A stretch of 64,000 bases of DNA from Acinetobacter rudis (GTDB lineage: Bacteria > Pseudomonadota > Gammaproteobacteria > Pseudomonadales > Moraxellaceae), in assembly GCF_031157835.1 (NCBI RefSeq), contig NZ_JAVIDR010000006.1:62001-126000 (forward strand), in the 5' to 3' direction. This document shows, one piece after another, positions 1 through 8,762 of the stretch; the stretch's first letter is position 1; the number at the start of each line of letters is the position of its first letter. Position numbers and translations under genes: made by a program. The notes under the pieces were generated by a model that did no database searches, was not told the origin of the DNA, and saw nothing but the letters and a program-made list of their open reading frames with translations.

Positions 1-8
1 CATTTTTC

Positions 9-39
9 TTGACCTCAACCTAACTTGAGATTTTAGACT
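9..39 (+). promoter_or_regulatory. SoxR/MerR-type promoter with 19-bp spacer
   Basis: A -35 element TTGACC (9-14) and a -10-like TAGACT (34-39) are separated by 19 bp. Between them lies the inverted repeat CTCAA-N6-TTGAG (14-29). An over-long spacer carrying a dyad is the hallmark of promoters activated by MerR-family regulators, and this dyad matches the core of the SoxR box. It would drive the Rid-family gene and the MFS gene. No MerR/SoxR gene is visible, so the regulator may lie just upstream of the window or elsewhere. Confidence 0.6.
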
Positions 40-70
40 AACACAATCATCTTTCTCATGACTGAATATT

Positions 71-502
71 ATGCATTCCAAGGTACAAGCTCAAAACATC
101 CAAGCATTTAAATTATTTAATCCTCATACACTCTTTAACCCTAAAGCCTTTGCCTTTAGCCATGTTGCGGAGGTGCGTCACTACAATCGAACTTTACATA
201 TTTCAGGACAAGGTGGACAAAATAATCAAGGTCAGCTCTCAGCAAAATTTACCATGCAATTACAGCAATGCTTTGAAAACATTCAGTACATTTTACAAGA
301 TCGAGATGCTACACTTGCGGACATTGCGGTATTGAGAATCTATATCGTCGATCATAATAATAAGAAACATCAACAGTTGATTGAAACCATGCAACAACTT
401 TGGCAGGGTCTTGACTTTCCTGCATGTACGCTGATTCCAGTACCATGTTTGGCACTTTCAGGTATGCAAATTGAAATCGAAGCCACGGCGTATACACTCT
501 AG
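71..502 (+). CDS. Rid (YjgF/YER057c/UK114) family protein lacking the canonical Arg
   Basis: This 143-residue protein has the chorismate-mutase-like Rid fold: an SGQGG segment near residues 45-49 and an IEIEA C-terminal strand. RidA enzymes hydrolyse reactive enamines and imines using an arginine in a PAR(S/T) motif. Here the motif reads PACT, with Cys119 in place of that Arg, so imine deaminase activity is doubtful and the protein may belong to a non-RidA subgroup. The ATG at 71 has no obvious Shine-Dalgarno sequence. The next gene starts 20 bp downstream, which suggests an operon with the MFS transporter behind the SoxR-like promoter. Family assignment is firm; function is not known. Confidence 0.85.
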   Translation: MHSKVQAQNIQAFKLFNPHTLFNPKAFAFSHVAEVRHYNRTLHISGQGGQNNQGQLSAKFTMQLQQCFENIQYILQDRDATLADIAVLRIYIVDHNNKKHQQLIETMQQLWQGLDFPACTLIPVPCLALSGMQIEIEATAYTL

Positions 503-522
503 CCGTCACCCAAGGAAATCTC

Positions 523-1707
523 ATGTCTGCTCAACTCGATATTAGTCAAAATAAATCTTTACTTTGGCTAATGGCTGTTGCTTGTGGCCTCTGTGCTGGC
601 GCAAACTATTATTGTCAGCCATTGATCCACTCGATTCAGCAACACTTTGCTGTAACAGCAGCCCAAGCCTCTCTCACTGTTACTTTTGCCCAAGTCTCTT
701 ATGCATTAGGGTTATTTCTTATTGTTCCTGTTGGTGATATTGTCAATAAAACCAAATTTATTCCATTGCTGATGTTCTTTGCTGCAGTTGGACTGTTTAT
801 TTGTGCCTTTTCAAGTAACTTAACGATGCTTTGGATGGGTACGATTATCGTAGGTATGTTCTCTGTTGCAGCACAAGTATTGATTCCTCTTGCAGCTATT
901 GCAACACGTCCTGACCGAACTGGACAAGTTGTTGGCTTTCTTATGAGTGGACTATTGGTCGGTTTACTGATCTCTACCAGCATGGCAGGCTTACTTTCCA
1001 ACCTATTTAATTGGCAATTAATTTACCTACTCAGCGGTATCTGCATGTTGGTTTTAGCAGTATTACTCATGCTCAAACTCCCTACCGTCAGCACCGTAAA
1101 AATGAATTATCTGCAAATTTTCCATTCTATGGGACAACTAATTCATACTGAACGACGTTTAGTTTATCGTTCTTTACTCGGTGGTTGTGCATTTGCAGCA
1201 ATGAGTATTTTATTTTCAACGATTGCTGTTTTACTGACCTCAGAACCTTTTCAGCTCTCTGATGTAATGGTAGGTGTAGTCACTTTAGTGGGCGTATTTG
1301 GTGCATTATCTACAACATATTTGGGACGTATTGCTGATCGCGGTTATACCAAACAACTTACATGGTCTGGTATTGTAGTACTTGCTATTAGTTGGTTATT
1401 TCTTTACTTCGGTGGGCAATATCTCATCAGTTATATTCTTGGTTTTGGAATAATCAACTTAGGATTAGTTTTAGTGCATACTTCCAACCAAAATATTATT
1501 TTCCGCTTACGTCCAGATGCCAAAGGACGAGTTAACTCAGTTTATATGACTTGTTATTTCATAGGTGGGGCTTGTGGCTCTGCACTTGGTGTATATGGCT
1601 GGCATCATGGTGGATGGAGCATGGCCTGCATGATTGGGCTCATATTAGTCATGGTTGCAGCATGCTTTGCAGCGCTTGATTTGCTCCACGTACGTAAACA
1701 CGCTTAA
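523..1707 (+). CDS. MFS transporter, drug/metabolite efflux type
   Basis: This 394-residue hydrophobic protein has about 12 predicted membrane segments. A motif-A-like loop (GDIVNK, about 71-76) lies in the N-half and its counterpart GRIADRG (268-274) in the C-half, as in proton-driven major facilitator antiporters. It is likely an inner-membrane exporter of small molecules; the substrate cannot be read from sequence. A good ribosome site (AAGGAAAT) precedes the ATG, and the gene lies 20 bp after the Rid-family gene. If the SoxR-type promoter is real, redox-cycling compounds are plausible inducers and substrates, but that is inference. Confidence 0.88.
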   Translation: MSAQLDISQNKSLLWLMAVACGLCAGANYYCQPLIHSIQQHFAVTAAQASLTVTFAQVSYALGLFLIVPVGDIVNKTKFIPLLMFFAAVGLFICAFSSNLTMLWMGTIIVGMFSVAAQVLIPLAAIATRPDRTGQVVGFLMSGLLVGLLISTSMAGLLSNLFNWQLIYLLSGICMLVLAVLLMLKLPTVSTVKMNYLQIFHSMGQLIHTERRLVYRSLLGGCAFAAMSILFSTIAVLLTSEPFQLSDVMVGVVTLVGVFGALSTTYLGRIADRGYTKQLTWSGIVVLAISWLFLYFGGQYLISYILGFGIINLGLVLVHTSNQNIIFRLRPDAKGRVNSVYMTCYFIGGACGSALGVYGWHHGGWSMACMIGLILVMVAACFAALDLLHVRKHA

Positions 1708-1753
1708 ACTCAGCAATAGGGTATTAAACCGTTATTTTAAAATCTCCATTAGA

Positions 1754-1777
1754 AGTTGGCTTTAATTAAAGCCAACT
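1754..1777. terminator. Hairpin between convergent MFS and chrA genes
   Basis: A perfect inverted repeat (AGTTGGCTTT / AAAGCCAACT) with a four-base loop lies between the convergent ends of the MFS gene and chrA. It lacks a clear U-tract on either side, so its efficiency as an intrinsic terminator is uncertain. Confidence 0.5.
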
Positions 1778-1808
1778 CAAATTACCAAATATTAGACTTT
1801 CAAATCAT

Positions 1809-3020
1809 TTATAAAAACAAATACCCAATGATGCCCCCCATACACACCACTAGCCATACTGGGCATTTCCAAAACATAAGTGCCACAAAAAACAATAAGG
1901 CCAAACAAAAATCTAAAGGGTTTAAAATACTGCTATTCCACATGGGCTGATAAAGTGCAGCTAATAAAATCCCGACTACTGCTGCATTTACAGCAAAAAG
2001 TGCTGCCCTCACCCATCCTAGAGACCTAAATGATTGCCAATGAGGAAGTACTGCAAAAAGTAATAATGATGATGGTAAAAAAATAGCAATAACTGCAACT
2101 ATCGCAGCAACTATTGGCATTTGTACTGGCATTGCAGCCCCAACAAATGCGGCAAAGCTAAACAAAGGACCTGGCATCGCTTGTGTCAAAGCATAACCTG
2201 CTAAAAAATAATCAGCACTTAACCAACCACTCTGCACCACCTCAGCCTCTAGTAAAGGCAACAATACATGCCCACCACCAAAAACCAATGCACCACTACG
2301 GTAAAATGCATCAAATAATGCCAATATTGGATTGGAATACATCTGCAATATCAGTGGCATCAACAAAAATATTGATAGGAATATTGTTAAACAAATAGCA
2401 CTTTGATAAAGCTTAGATCTAGGAAGAATTAAAGTATTCTGTTGTACCACCTCTGCGTCTGAAACCTGATGACGAAATAAATATCCGCCCAAAATTGCGG
2501 CCAAAAGAATCACGCTGACCTGTAGCCAAATACCATTCATAAGTAAAATGCTAGCGCAAGCCATTAACATAATACTCACCCTAGGCGTGTCGGGGCATAG
2601 TTGTCTGGCCATTCCCCATACAGCCTGAGCAACTACTGCTACCGCAACAATTTTCAAACCATGAATTAGCCCTGATGATATTCCATGCTCTAAATACCTT
2701 ATGCCCTCGGCAGCAATAATTAAAATCAGCACTGAAGGCAAACTAAAGCCCAACCATGCAGCAAAGGCTCCTCTATACCCACCCTGACGATAACCTAATG
2801 CCATGCCAACCTGGCTACTTGTTGGCCCTGGCAACAACTGACACAGTGCAATTAAGTCTGCATATTCTTTTTCATTAAGCCACGCATGCTTCATTACAAA
2901 ACATTGGTGAAAATAACCCAAATGCGCAACTGGCCCCCCAAAAGAACTGAGTCCCAATTTTAAAAAGAGCCAAAAGATTTGCCTAATGGAAATCTGACTT
3001 AGAATAGAAGAGCTTGTCAT
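1809..3020 (-). CDS. chrA: Chromate transporter (CHR family, long two-domain form)
   Basis: This 403-residue inner-membrane protein exports chromate by proton antiport. It shows the internal duplication of long-chain CHR proteins: FGGP (27-30) and LPGP (63-66) in the N-half recur as FGGGH and a second MPGP motif in the C-half. Each half has about five to six hydrophobic segments. Length agrees with the family norm near 400. It stands alone, with no chrB-type regulator beside it, and converges on the MFS gene. Sulfate or other oxyanion transport cannot be excluded, because many CHR proteins have not been tested. Confidence 0.92.
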   Translation of the reverse strand: MTSSSILSQISIRQIFWLFLKLGLSSFGGPVAHLGYFHQCFVMKHAWLNEKEYADLIALCQLLPGPTSSQVGMALGYRQGGYRGAFAAWLGFSLPSVLILIIAAEGIRYLEHGISSGLIHGLKIVAVAVVAQAVWGMARQLCPDTPRVSIMLMACASILLMNGIWLQVSVILLAAILGGYLFRHQVSDAEVVQQNTLILPRSKLYQSAICLTIFLSIFLLMPLILQMYSNPILALFDAFYRSGALVFGGGHVLLPLLEAEVVQSGWLSADYFLAGYALTQAMPGPLFSFAAFVGAAMPVQMPIVAAIVAVIAIFLPSSLLLFAVLPHWQSFRSLGWVRAALFAVNAAVVGILLAALYQPMWNSSILNPLDFCLALLFFVALMFWKCPVWLVVCMGGIIGYLFL

Positions 3021-3509
3021 AACGAATACTTTGTCTCATATGTAAATCATGAAATACATAGAGAATCTCTCTAATGCTCTTCATCACATAAAACCGTAGT
3101 TAAAACGAATATACTTACAGAAATACGTGACAATGCAATGAAGCACTATGCCTGAAATCATCACCATAAAAATTGCTTTATAAGACTAAAAACAAGACAA
3201 GCTAAAGTAAATCTAAACAATATCAATTTTCAAAATCAAAAATAATAAAACTATCAATATTTTGTTTAAATAAAAATACTTATGAAAATAATAGTAAGAT
3301 TTAAATGGCTATTCACAACCTTTATAAGTATATATTATCAACCACAAAAACCAATCTATCAAGCTTATATATTAGACAAAAATACTCTGATTAATAAAAC
3401 AATAAATAGTGAAAAAATAAACAATACTTTTTTAATTATTTAAAAATACAATTAGCATACAGATTAAGAAACCCGAAACCACATTTATGTTATTCATTGG
3501 GAGGCTTAT
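3021..3509. other. AT-rich intergenic region upstream of the orphan pilin
   Basis: This region of about 490 bp between the divergent chrA and pilin genes is extremely AT-rich and has no convincing ORF. It must contain the pilin promoter. The only clear element is the strong Shine-Dalgarno GGGAGG (3499-3504) just before the pilin ATG. Such AT-rich leaders are typical of H-NS-silenced fimbrial genes; that is inference. Confidence 0.5.
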
Positions 3510-4088
3510 ATGAAAAAAGTTATTTTAGTTATTATTGCTTGTTTTGGAAGTATTGAGGCTATAGCAGAAGAGGTCTCCACTACTGCCATAGCTAAATGGC
3601 AAACTAGTGCATTTAAAGATACATCTAGTGCTCTTGTTATTACCCCATTAAGTTCGCTGAACTTTAAATATACTGAAGGAAACAAGTCCTTTAATAAAGA
3701 GTTAGGAAAATTCAATGTCACCCTTAAAGGTGTTCCTGGCTCAACAGACTTTAAACTCACTTCTAAACTTATTTCAGATGAATTGGTCAGATTCGATGAC
3801 CCATCTAAATTAAAAGTTGCTGTAAATTGGAATGGGAAAGAATTGAGTAAAGCAGAAGAAACAGTATTAATTAGCACAGATCATAGTACCCGTTCTGGCC
3901 TATCTTCGTTAGCAAATAAATCTGCTTATTCTGCAAATAATCGGGAAAGTGCTGAGGGTTTATTCGGATTCAGCATCAAAAATGCCACAAATACATCTGG
4001 TCAAAATACCGACTTTAGTAAACTAAAAGATGGGACATGGAATGGAGAGGTTGCTATACAATTTACAGCTGTATGGATTAAACCTTAA
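3510..4088 (+). CDS. Orphan EcpA-like (MatB) fimbrial subunit
   Basis: This 192-residue secreted protein has a signal peptide (about 1-19, ending IEAIA before EE). It aligns along its whole length with the EcpA-type pilin at 33582-34172. Shared features are a T-A-K-W start of the mature chain, LVVTPL/LVITPL-S-L, TDFTLTSKL-type and VSWNG/VNWNG segments, and a closing GEVA-QFTA-W. No chaperone, usher or tip gene accompanies it, so it would need the ecpBCDE machinery 24-30 kb away, or it is a relic. The reading frame and RBS (GGGAGG) are intact, which suggests a functional gene. The convergent AraC-type gene may be linked to it in function; that is inference. Confidence 0.8.
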   Translation: MKKVILVIIACFGSIEAIAEEVSTTAIAKWQTSAFKDTSSALVITPLSSLNFKYTEGNKSFNKELGKFNVTLKGVPGSTDFKLTSKLISDELVRFDDPSKLKVAVNWNGKELSKAEETVLISTDHSTRSGLSSLANKSAYSANNRESAEGLFGFSIKNATNTSGQNTDFSKLKDGTWNGEVAIQFTAVWIKP

Positions 4089-4102
4089 CCCCATTTATTA
4101 AC

Positions 4103-4162
4103 GAGTAAAAACGTATGGTTGCTTATCTCCTACGCATTCTCCCAACCATACGTTTAATACTC
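4103..4162. terminator. Bidirectional hairpin between pilin and AraC gene
   Basis: A long imperfect stem pairs GAGTAAAAACGTATGGTTG (4103-4121) with its near-complement (4143-4162) around a loop of about 21 bases. It lies between the convergent stop codons of the orphan pilin and the araC-type regulator, so it may terminate transcripts from both. Confidence 0.6.
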
Positions 4163-4183
4163 ATCTTGTATCTAACTCTTAAA

Positions 4184-5212
4184 CTAAGCTGCTCTTCGCT
4201 CTAAACGCCATTTGCGCGGGGATTTACCAGTCCATCCTTTAAAAGTATGATGAAAAGAAGCCTGTTCTTGATAGCCAAGTAACTCTGAAATTTCACCTAT
4301 ACTCAACCGATCATTTTCAAGATAGCGAAAAGCAAGCATTTTTCTTACTTCTACCAACTGTTCTGAGTAGCTACTGTTATGCTGCTTTAATCGATTTTGA
4401 ATCACGCGTGGTTTTAAGCCCACCTTTTCAGCAACATAATGTATATCAGTACGATTTTCTTTAATAGCTGCAATAATATTTCTATAGATTAGCTCTTTAA
4501 AACTAATATCTTCAGCATATTTCTCTAATTGCACGTCCGCACTATGGGTCAGCAAATTTCTTAAATAGTGATCTTTATTCGGTGATGGAATTTTTAAATC
4601 TAATATCTTAGGTCGAAAATAAACCCTATTTGATTCTGCATTAAAAACTACTGGACATGAAAAATGTTTGTTATACAGCTGAGTCTCTGCAACAGATACA
4701 TTCTCTAAGCGCAGTTCAATTTTTTCAATTTTAAAACTTTCTTCGCAGACTAAATTTGAAAAAAACTTCATAAAAATATACAAGTTAATCATGAGCGCAA
4801 TTCGCATTTCTTTCATGTATAACCCTGCTTCTAAATAAGCAGGATTATTCCAATGCAATATAAAATGTTTTTTACTTTCCCACGTTTCAAATGAAACAAC
4901 GTCATACCAAACTTTTTGGTAATGCGTATAAACTTGAAAAACCTCTCTAACATTTTCACAATACAAAGCCAAATAAGAAACCAATCCCATAGTCTCAGGT
5001 TCACTTAATTTACCGAGTTGTATTGCCAAGTCATTTTTACGATATTTTTTATTTAAATAATTGAGAATTCTAAACCATTCTTGCAATGGTATTCTTTCAT
5101 TAAGAGCATAATTTTTATGTATTGGAGATATGATATTTTGCTGCTGACAAAACTTATTTACAATATTAACTAAACCATTACCTACACCTTGATACACCAT
5201 TGATGATTTCAA
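4184..5212 (-). CDS. AraC-family transcriptional regulator
   Basis: This 342-residue cytoplasmic regulator has an N-terminal effector domain of the arabinose-binding/OruR-like type (about 20-200). A C-terminal pair of helix-turn-helix motifs (about 240-340) includes VAEKVGLKPRVIQNRL and the signature run IGEISELLGY...SFHHTFKGWTGKSPRKWR. Length fits the roughly 340-residue subgroup that senses small hydrophobic ligands. It converges on the orphan pilin, and about 340 bp of AT-rich DNA separates its start from the valine cluster. Targets are unknown; candidates are the pilin or its own promoter. Family certain, role uncertain. Confidence 0.87.
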   Translation of the reverse strand: MKSSMVYQGVGNGLVNIVNKFCQQQNIISPIHKNYALNERIPLQEWFRILNYLNKKYRKNDLAIQLGKLSEPETMGLVSYLALYCENVREVFQVYTHYQKVWYDVVSFETWESKKHFILHWNNPAYLEAGLYMKEMRIALMINLYIFMKFFSNLVCEESFKIEKIELRLENVSVAETQLYNKHFSCPVVFNAESNRVYFRPKILDLKIPSPNKDHYLRNLLTHSADVQLEKYAEDISFKELIYRNIIAAIKENRTDIHYVAEKVGLKPRVIQNRLKQHNSSYSEQLVEVRKMLAFRYLENDRLSIGEISELLGYQEQASFHHTFKGWTGKSPRKWRLERRAA

Positions 5213-5552
5213 TATTTAGCCTCCTTAACACTCGCCCACCATTTATAGAATCAATTAAAATCAGTAAAAAAGATAATGAAAAAAAATTAAATTTAAGTAA
5301 AGAAATATCATGACAATTCATTTTAATATACTGCTTAAAAAATTAACAATTGAAATTATGTTAACCAATTTAACATTTAAATCATCTCTTTCTCACTTAC
5401 AGGGCGATTATTAAGCATTTTTATTTATAAGTTTAATTTAACGATCTACTTGAGATCTAGATAGATTTTTTTATGTTTACACCATCTCCCAAAATTAAAA
5501 ATAGGCCACTAGGGCCTATTTAAATATTGCTATTAAACTCTTAAGTAAAGGA
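5213..5552. other. AT-rich intergenic region without a gene
   Basis: This holds the promoter region of the minus-strand AraC gene and, at its right end, the terminator of the valine-degradation cluster. I see no coding potential. Confidence 0.5.
5497..5521 (-). terminator. Rho-independent terminator of the valine-degradation cluster
   Basis: The stem AAATAGGCC / GGCCTATTT with a five-base loop (ACTAG) is followed on the minus strand by a T-rich run (TTAATTTTGGG). It lies about 30 bp beyond the stop codon of the hydrolase gene. Confidence 0.75.
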
Positions 5553-6593
5553 TTATGCAGCCAACGTCTTAGAAAAAATCTGCGCTAAAATCTCTTGTAA
5601 TCTTGCATTATCATGCTGCCATTGCGGTTGCTTGTCCTTATCAACTAATAAAGCACGTACACCTTCAATAAAATCACCGTGATCAAACCAAATATCCTGC
5701 AAATTACGCTCTAACTGTAAACATTGTTCAAGTGTCAACTGACGTCCTACATGCTGTAAACGTAAACTAATCTGCTTGGCCAATGGTGAACGTTGTATCA
5801 GTGTTTTCGTGGTTTTTTCAGCCCATTCAGACCAATTGGGCTGTTGCTCTACCAAAAGACTCTGCTCAATTTGAACTAAATCAGAATGTGAGAAATGCTT
5901 TTTAATTACAGGCATTAACGCTTCAAGCGAACTTGTGGTGGCTTGCGTATCAAAATCTGCTATGAGTTGTTTAATACTTTGCTGATCAAGTTCTGTTGAG
6001 GTATATAATGCAGCTTCTAAGCTTTCCAAACGCTCACTCTCAACGATGGCATCGATCAGACCTAAATATAATGCATCACTTGCACTAAATTGCTCTCCTG
6101 TTAATGCCAAGTAAACTCCAGCATCTTGCAATCGTGATAGAAAATAAGTCCCGCCAACATCTGGGAAAAAACCTATGCCTGTCTCTGGCATGGCAAATCG
6201 GGATTTCTCACTACTTACTCGAATATGGCATGCTTGCACTAAACCCATTCCACCACCAAAAGCATAACCATCAATCAAGGCAACCACGGTTTTAGGATAG
6301 CTACGAATCATATTTAACATATGATATTCGGTAGCAAAATAATCTTGATAAGCTGTAGTCCCTGCTTTAAACGTATCATATAAATAACGTACATCACCAC
6401 CAGCAGAAAAAGCCTTTGGACTAGTAGAGTTAATGATTACAGCCTTAACTTGTGAATCATTTTCCCAGATCTGTAGCTGCGCAATAATGCCTTCTGTCAT
6501 TCCAACAGATAGTGCATTTAAATTTGCAGGTCGATCCAAACTGATGATACCAACAGCACCTTGGCGACTGACCAGTAAATTATTTTCACTCAT
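5553..6593 (-). CDS. 3-hydroxyisobutyryl-CoA hydrolase (crotonase fold)
   Basis: This 346-residue enzyme removes CoA from 3-hydroxyisobutyryl-CoA in valine breakdown. The crotonase core shows FSAGGDVRYLY (oxyanion-hole loop), GGGMGL and the PETGIGFFPDVGGTYFLSRL block diagnostic of HIBCH-type hydrolases; plain hydratases have a different motif there. The length (about 350) also exceeds the roughly 260 residues of hydratases. I chose the ATG at 6593 because GGAGAG lies just before it; an in-frame TTG at 6605 is less likely. It lies 13 bp after the hydratase gene in the same operon, supplying the product used by mmsB. Confidence 0.88.
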   Translation of the reverse strand: MSENNLLVSRQGAVGIISLDRPANLNALSVGMTEGIIAQLQIWENDSQVKAVIINSTSPKAFSAGGDVRYLYDTFKAGTTAYQDYFATEYHMLNMIRSYPKTVVALIDGYAFGGGMGLVQACHIRVSSEKSRFAMPETGIGFFPDVGGTYFLSRLQDAGVYLALTGEQFSASDALYLGLIDAIVESERLESLEAALYTSTELDQQSIKQLIADFDTQATTSSLEALMPVIKKHFSHSDLVQIEQSLLVEQQPNWSEWAEKTTKTLIQRSPLAKQISLRLQHVGRQLTLEQCLQLERNLQDIWFDHGDFIEGVRALLVDKDKQPQWQHDNARLQEILAQIFSKTLAA

Positions 6594-6606
6594 ACTGCTC
6601 TCCAAA

Positions 6607-7377
6607 TTATTGGGTAAATTTCGCAGGACGCTTTTCTACAAAAGCCTGCATCCCTTCTTTTTGGTCACTACAAGCAAAAACCGAGTGAAATAAACGACGC
6701 TCAAAACGTAAACCTTCAGCTAAACTCACTTCAAAGGCACGATTGATTGATTCTTTAATCATCATTACTGCAGTTAACGATTTTTCAGCAATTTTCTCAG
6801 CAGCAGCCAAAGTTTCTGTTAATAACTCTTCCCGAGTAAAGACTTTTGCGACCAACCCACTTTGCTCTGCTTCTACAGCACCCATTTGTCTTGCTGTTAA
6901 ACACATCTCCATGGCTTTCGCTTTACCTACTGCAAGCGTCAATCGCTGAGTTCCCCCAATGCCCGGCAATACGCCTAAGGTCACTTCAGGCAGAGCAAAT
7001 TTGGCATTATCTGCACAATATATAAAGTCACACATTAGTGCCAATTCACAACCACCACCAAGAGCATAACCACTTACAGCAGCAATAAGTGGCTTACGTC
7101 GCTGCGCAATACGATCGGCCAGGTTAAAAAAATCATCAAGATAAATGTTAGGAAAACTCAAGTCCGCCATTTCTTTAATATCTGCGCCTGCCGCAAATGC
7201 TTTTTCTGAACCTGCAATCACGATACAGCCAACATTACGGTCTTTCTCTAACTGGTCTAAAGCGAGATTGACTTCATTAATTAATTCACTATTTAGTGCA
7301 TTTAATGCTTTTGGGCGATTTAATGTAATGAGCCCAACGCCCTTATTGATACTTAATTCAATCGTGTTCCATTGCAT
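6607..7377 (-). CDS. Enoyl-CoA hydratase
   Basis: This 256-residue crotonase-family protein hydrates the 2-enoyl-CoA double bond; in this cluster the substrate is probably methacrylyl-CoA. Visible features are FAAGADIKEM (oxyanion loop), GGGCELALMCD with the first catalytic Glu, and PEVTLGVLPGIGGTQRL with the second. Length is typical. It lies between the acyl-CoA dehydrogenase (60 bp upstream) and the hydrolase (13 bp downstream), matching the order of reactions in valine catabolism. General short-chain hydratase activity is also possible. Confidence 0.9.
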   Translation of the reverse strand: MQWNTIELSINKGVGLITLNRPKALNALNSELINEVNLALDQLEKDRNVGCIVIAGSEKAFAAGADIKEMADLSFPNIYLDDFFNLADRIAQRRKPLIAAVSGYALGGGCELALMCDFIYCADNAKFALPEVTLGVLPGIGGTQRLTLAVGKAKAMEMCLTARQMGAVEAEQSGLVAKVFTREELLTETLAAAEKIAEKSLTAVMMIKESINRAFEVSLAEGLRFERRLFHSVFACSDQKEGMQAFVEKRPAKFTQ

Positions 7378-7437
7378 GATCTGTATTCCTAATAATAACT
7401 TTAAAATTTATATCGAATAATATAGATTCAATGATGA

Positions 7438-8565
7438 CTATAAACTTCGTGCTATCACCAAACGCTGAATATCACTCGTTCCTTCATAGATTTGACAGAT
7501 ACGTGCATCACGATAAATACGTTCAATTGGAAAATCTTTTAGATAGCCATAGCCACCAAACACTTGTAGTGCATTTGAACACACACGCTCTGCCATCTCA
7601 GAAGCAAAGAGCTTTGCCATAGAGGCTTCTGTTAAACAAGGTTGACCTGCTTCTTTTAATCGTGCTGCGTAATGAACCAATTGACGTGCAGCTTCAACTT
7701 CCGTAGCCATACTTGCTAAACGAAATGAAATCGCTTGATGTTCAAAAATAGGTTTTCCAAATGTGGTTCGTTCATGTGCATAACGTGTTGCTTCTTCTAA
7801 TGCAGCACGAGCAAGTCCGACAGATTGAGCGGCAATACCAATTCGCCCGCCCTCAAGATTTGCTAAGGCAATTTTTAATCCATCTCCCTCAGCACCCAAA
7901 CGTAAACTTTCATGAATACGGACATCAGTCAGCGCAATCTGACAAGTATCAGAGGCATGTAAACCTAGTTTTTCTTCAACACGAATAACCTCATAGCCTG
8001 GGGTATTCCGTGGGATAAGAAATGCACTAATTCCTTTTTTCCCTGCACTCGGATCGGTAACCGCAAAAACAATAATCACCCCTGCATTATGGCCTGATGT
8101 AATGAATTGTTTTGCACCATTAATAACATAATGGTCACCATCTTTAACCGCACGAGTTTTGATTGCTGCGGCATCAGATCCTGTATGTGGTTCTGTCAAT
8201 GCAAAAGCACCAATCATTTCTCCACGAGCAAGTGGTACAAGAAACTGTTGTTTTTGTTCTTCACTACCAAACTTTAAAATAGGGACACAACCTACTGAAT
8301 TATGTACACTCATGATTGCAGAAGTCGCGCCATCCGCCGCAGCAACCTCCTCAAGTGCAAGTACATAAGCTAAATTTCCTGTTTCAGAACCACCATATTG
8401 TTCTGGAACTAACATACCGAGGAAACCCAATTCACCCATTTGCGCCAATGCTTCTGCAGGATATTGCCCCTTTTCATCCCACTCACTCGCAAACGGTTTA
8501 ATTTGTTCTTGGGCAAAGCTTTTCGCCATATCACGAATTAATTGTTGTTCTTCGGTGAATTGCAT
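7438..8565 (-). CDS. Acyl-CoA dehydrogenase, probable isobutyryl-CoA dehydrogenase
   Basis: This 375-residue flavoenzyme oxidises an acyl-CoA to an enoyl-CoA and passes electrons to ETF. The N-terminal helical domain begins EEQQLIRD. The substrate/FAD loop [15 protein letters not shown] and the C-terminal [14 protein letters not shown] carrying the catalytic-base Glu region are typical of short-chain and branched-chain members. The ATG at 8565 is preferred because AAAGGAACG lies upstream; the longer ORF start at 8610 lacks this. The cluster context points to isobutyryl-CoA as substrate, though butyryl- or 2-methylbutyryl-CoA cannot be excluded. Confidence 0.87.
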   Translation of the reverse strand: MQFTEEQQLIRDMAKSFAQEQIKPFASEWDEKGQYPAEALAQMGELGFLGMLVPEQYGGSETGNLAYVLALEEVAAADGATSAIMSVHNSVGCVPILKFGSEEQKQQFLVPLARGEMIGAFALTEPHTGSDAAAIKTRAVKDGDHYVINGAKQFITSGHNAGVIIVFAVTDPSAGKKGISAFLIPRNTPGYEVIRVEEKLGLHASDTCQIALTDVRIHESLRLGAEGDGLKIALANLEGGRIGIAAQSVGLARAALEEATRYAHERTTFGKPIFEHQAISFRLASMATEVEAARQLVHYAARLKEAGQPCLTEASMAKLFASEMAERVCSNALQVFGGYGYLKDFPIERIYRDARICQIYEGTSDIQRLVIARSL

Positions 8566-8762
8566 AATGTCGTTCCTTTGATCTATTGCTGTAACGCTAT
8601 ATTTTTTCATCTAACTGGCGATATTACTTTCATGTAAATTCGCCCAATCTGGCATTAATTTAATGCTTTTTAGCTGAAGGCATAAGAGATTTCACCTTAA
8701 AGTCTAAGTGCTTAAATTTATTACCACTCCTCAAACACCTAGACTCAGCCTGAATACACGAC

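Noticed and set aside
1756-1950. 64-codon plus-strand frame at the 3' end of chrA
   Set aside because: It lies mostly antisense to chrA and begins in the intergenic hairpin; no coding signals.
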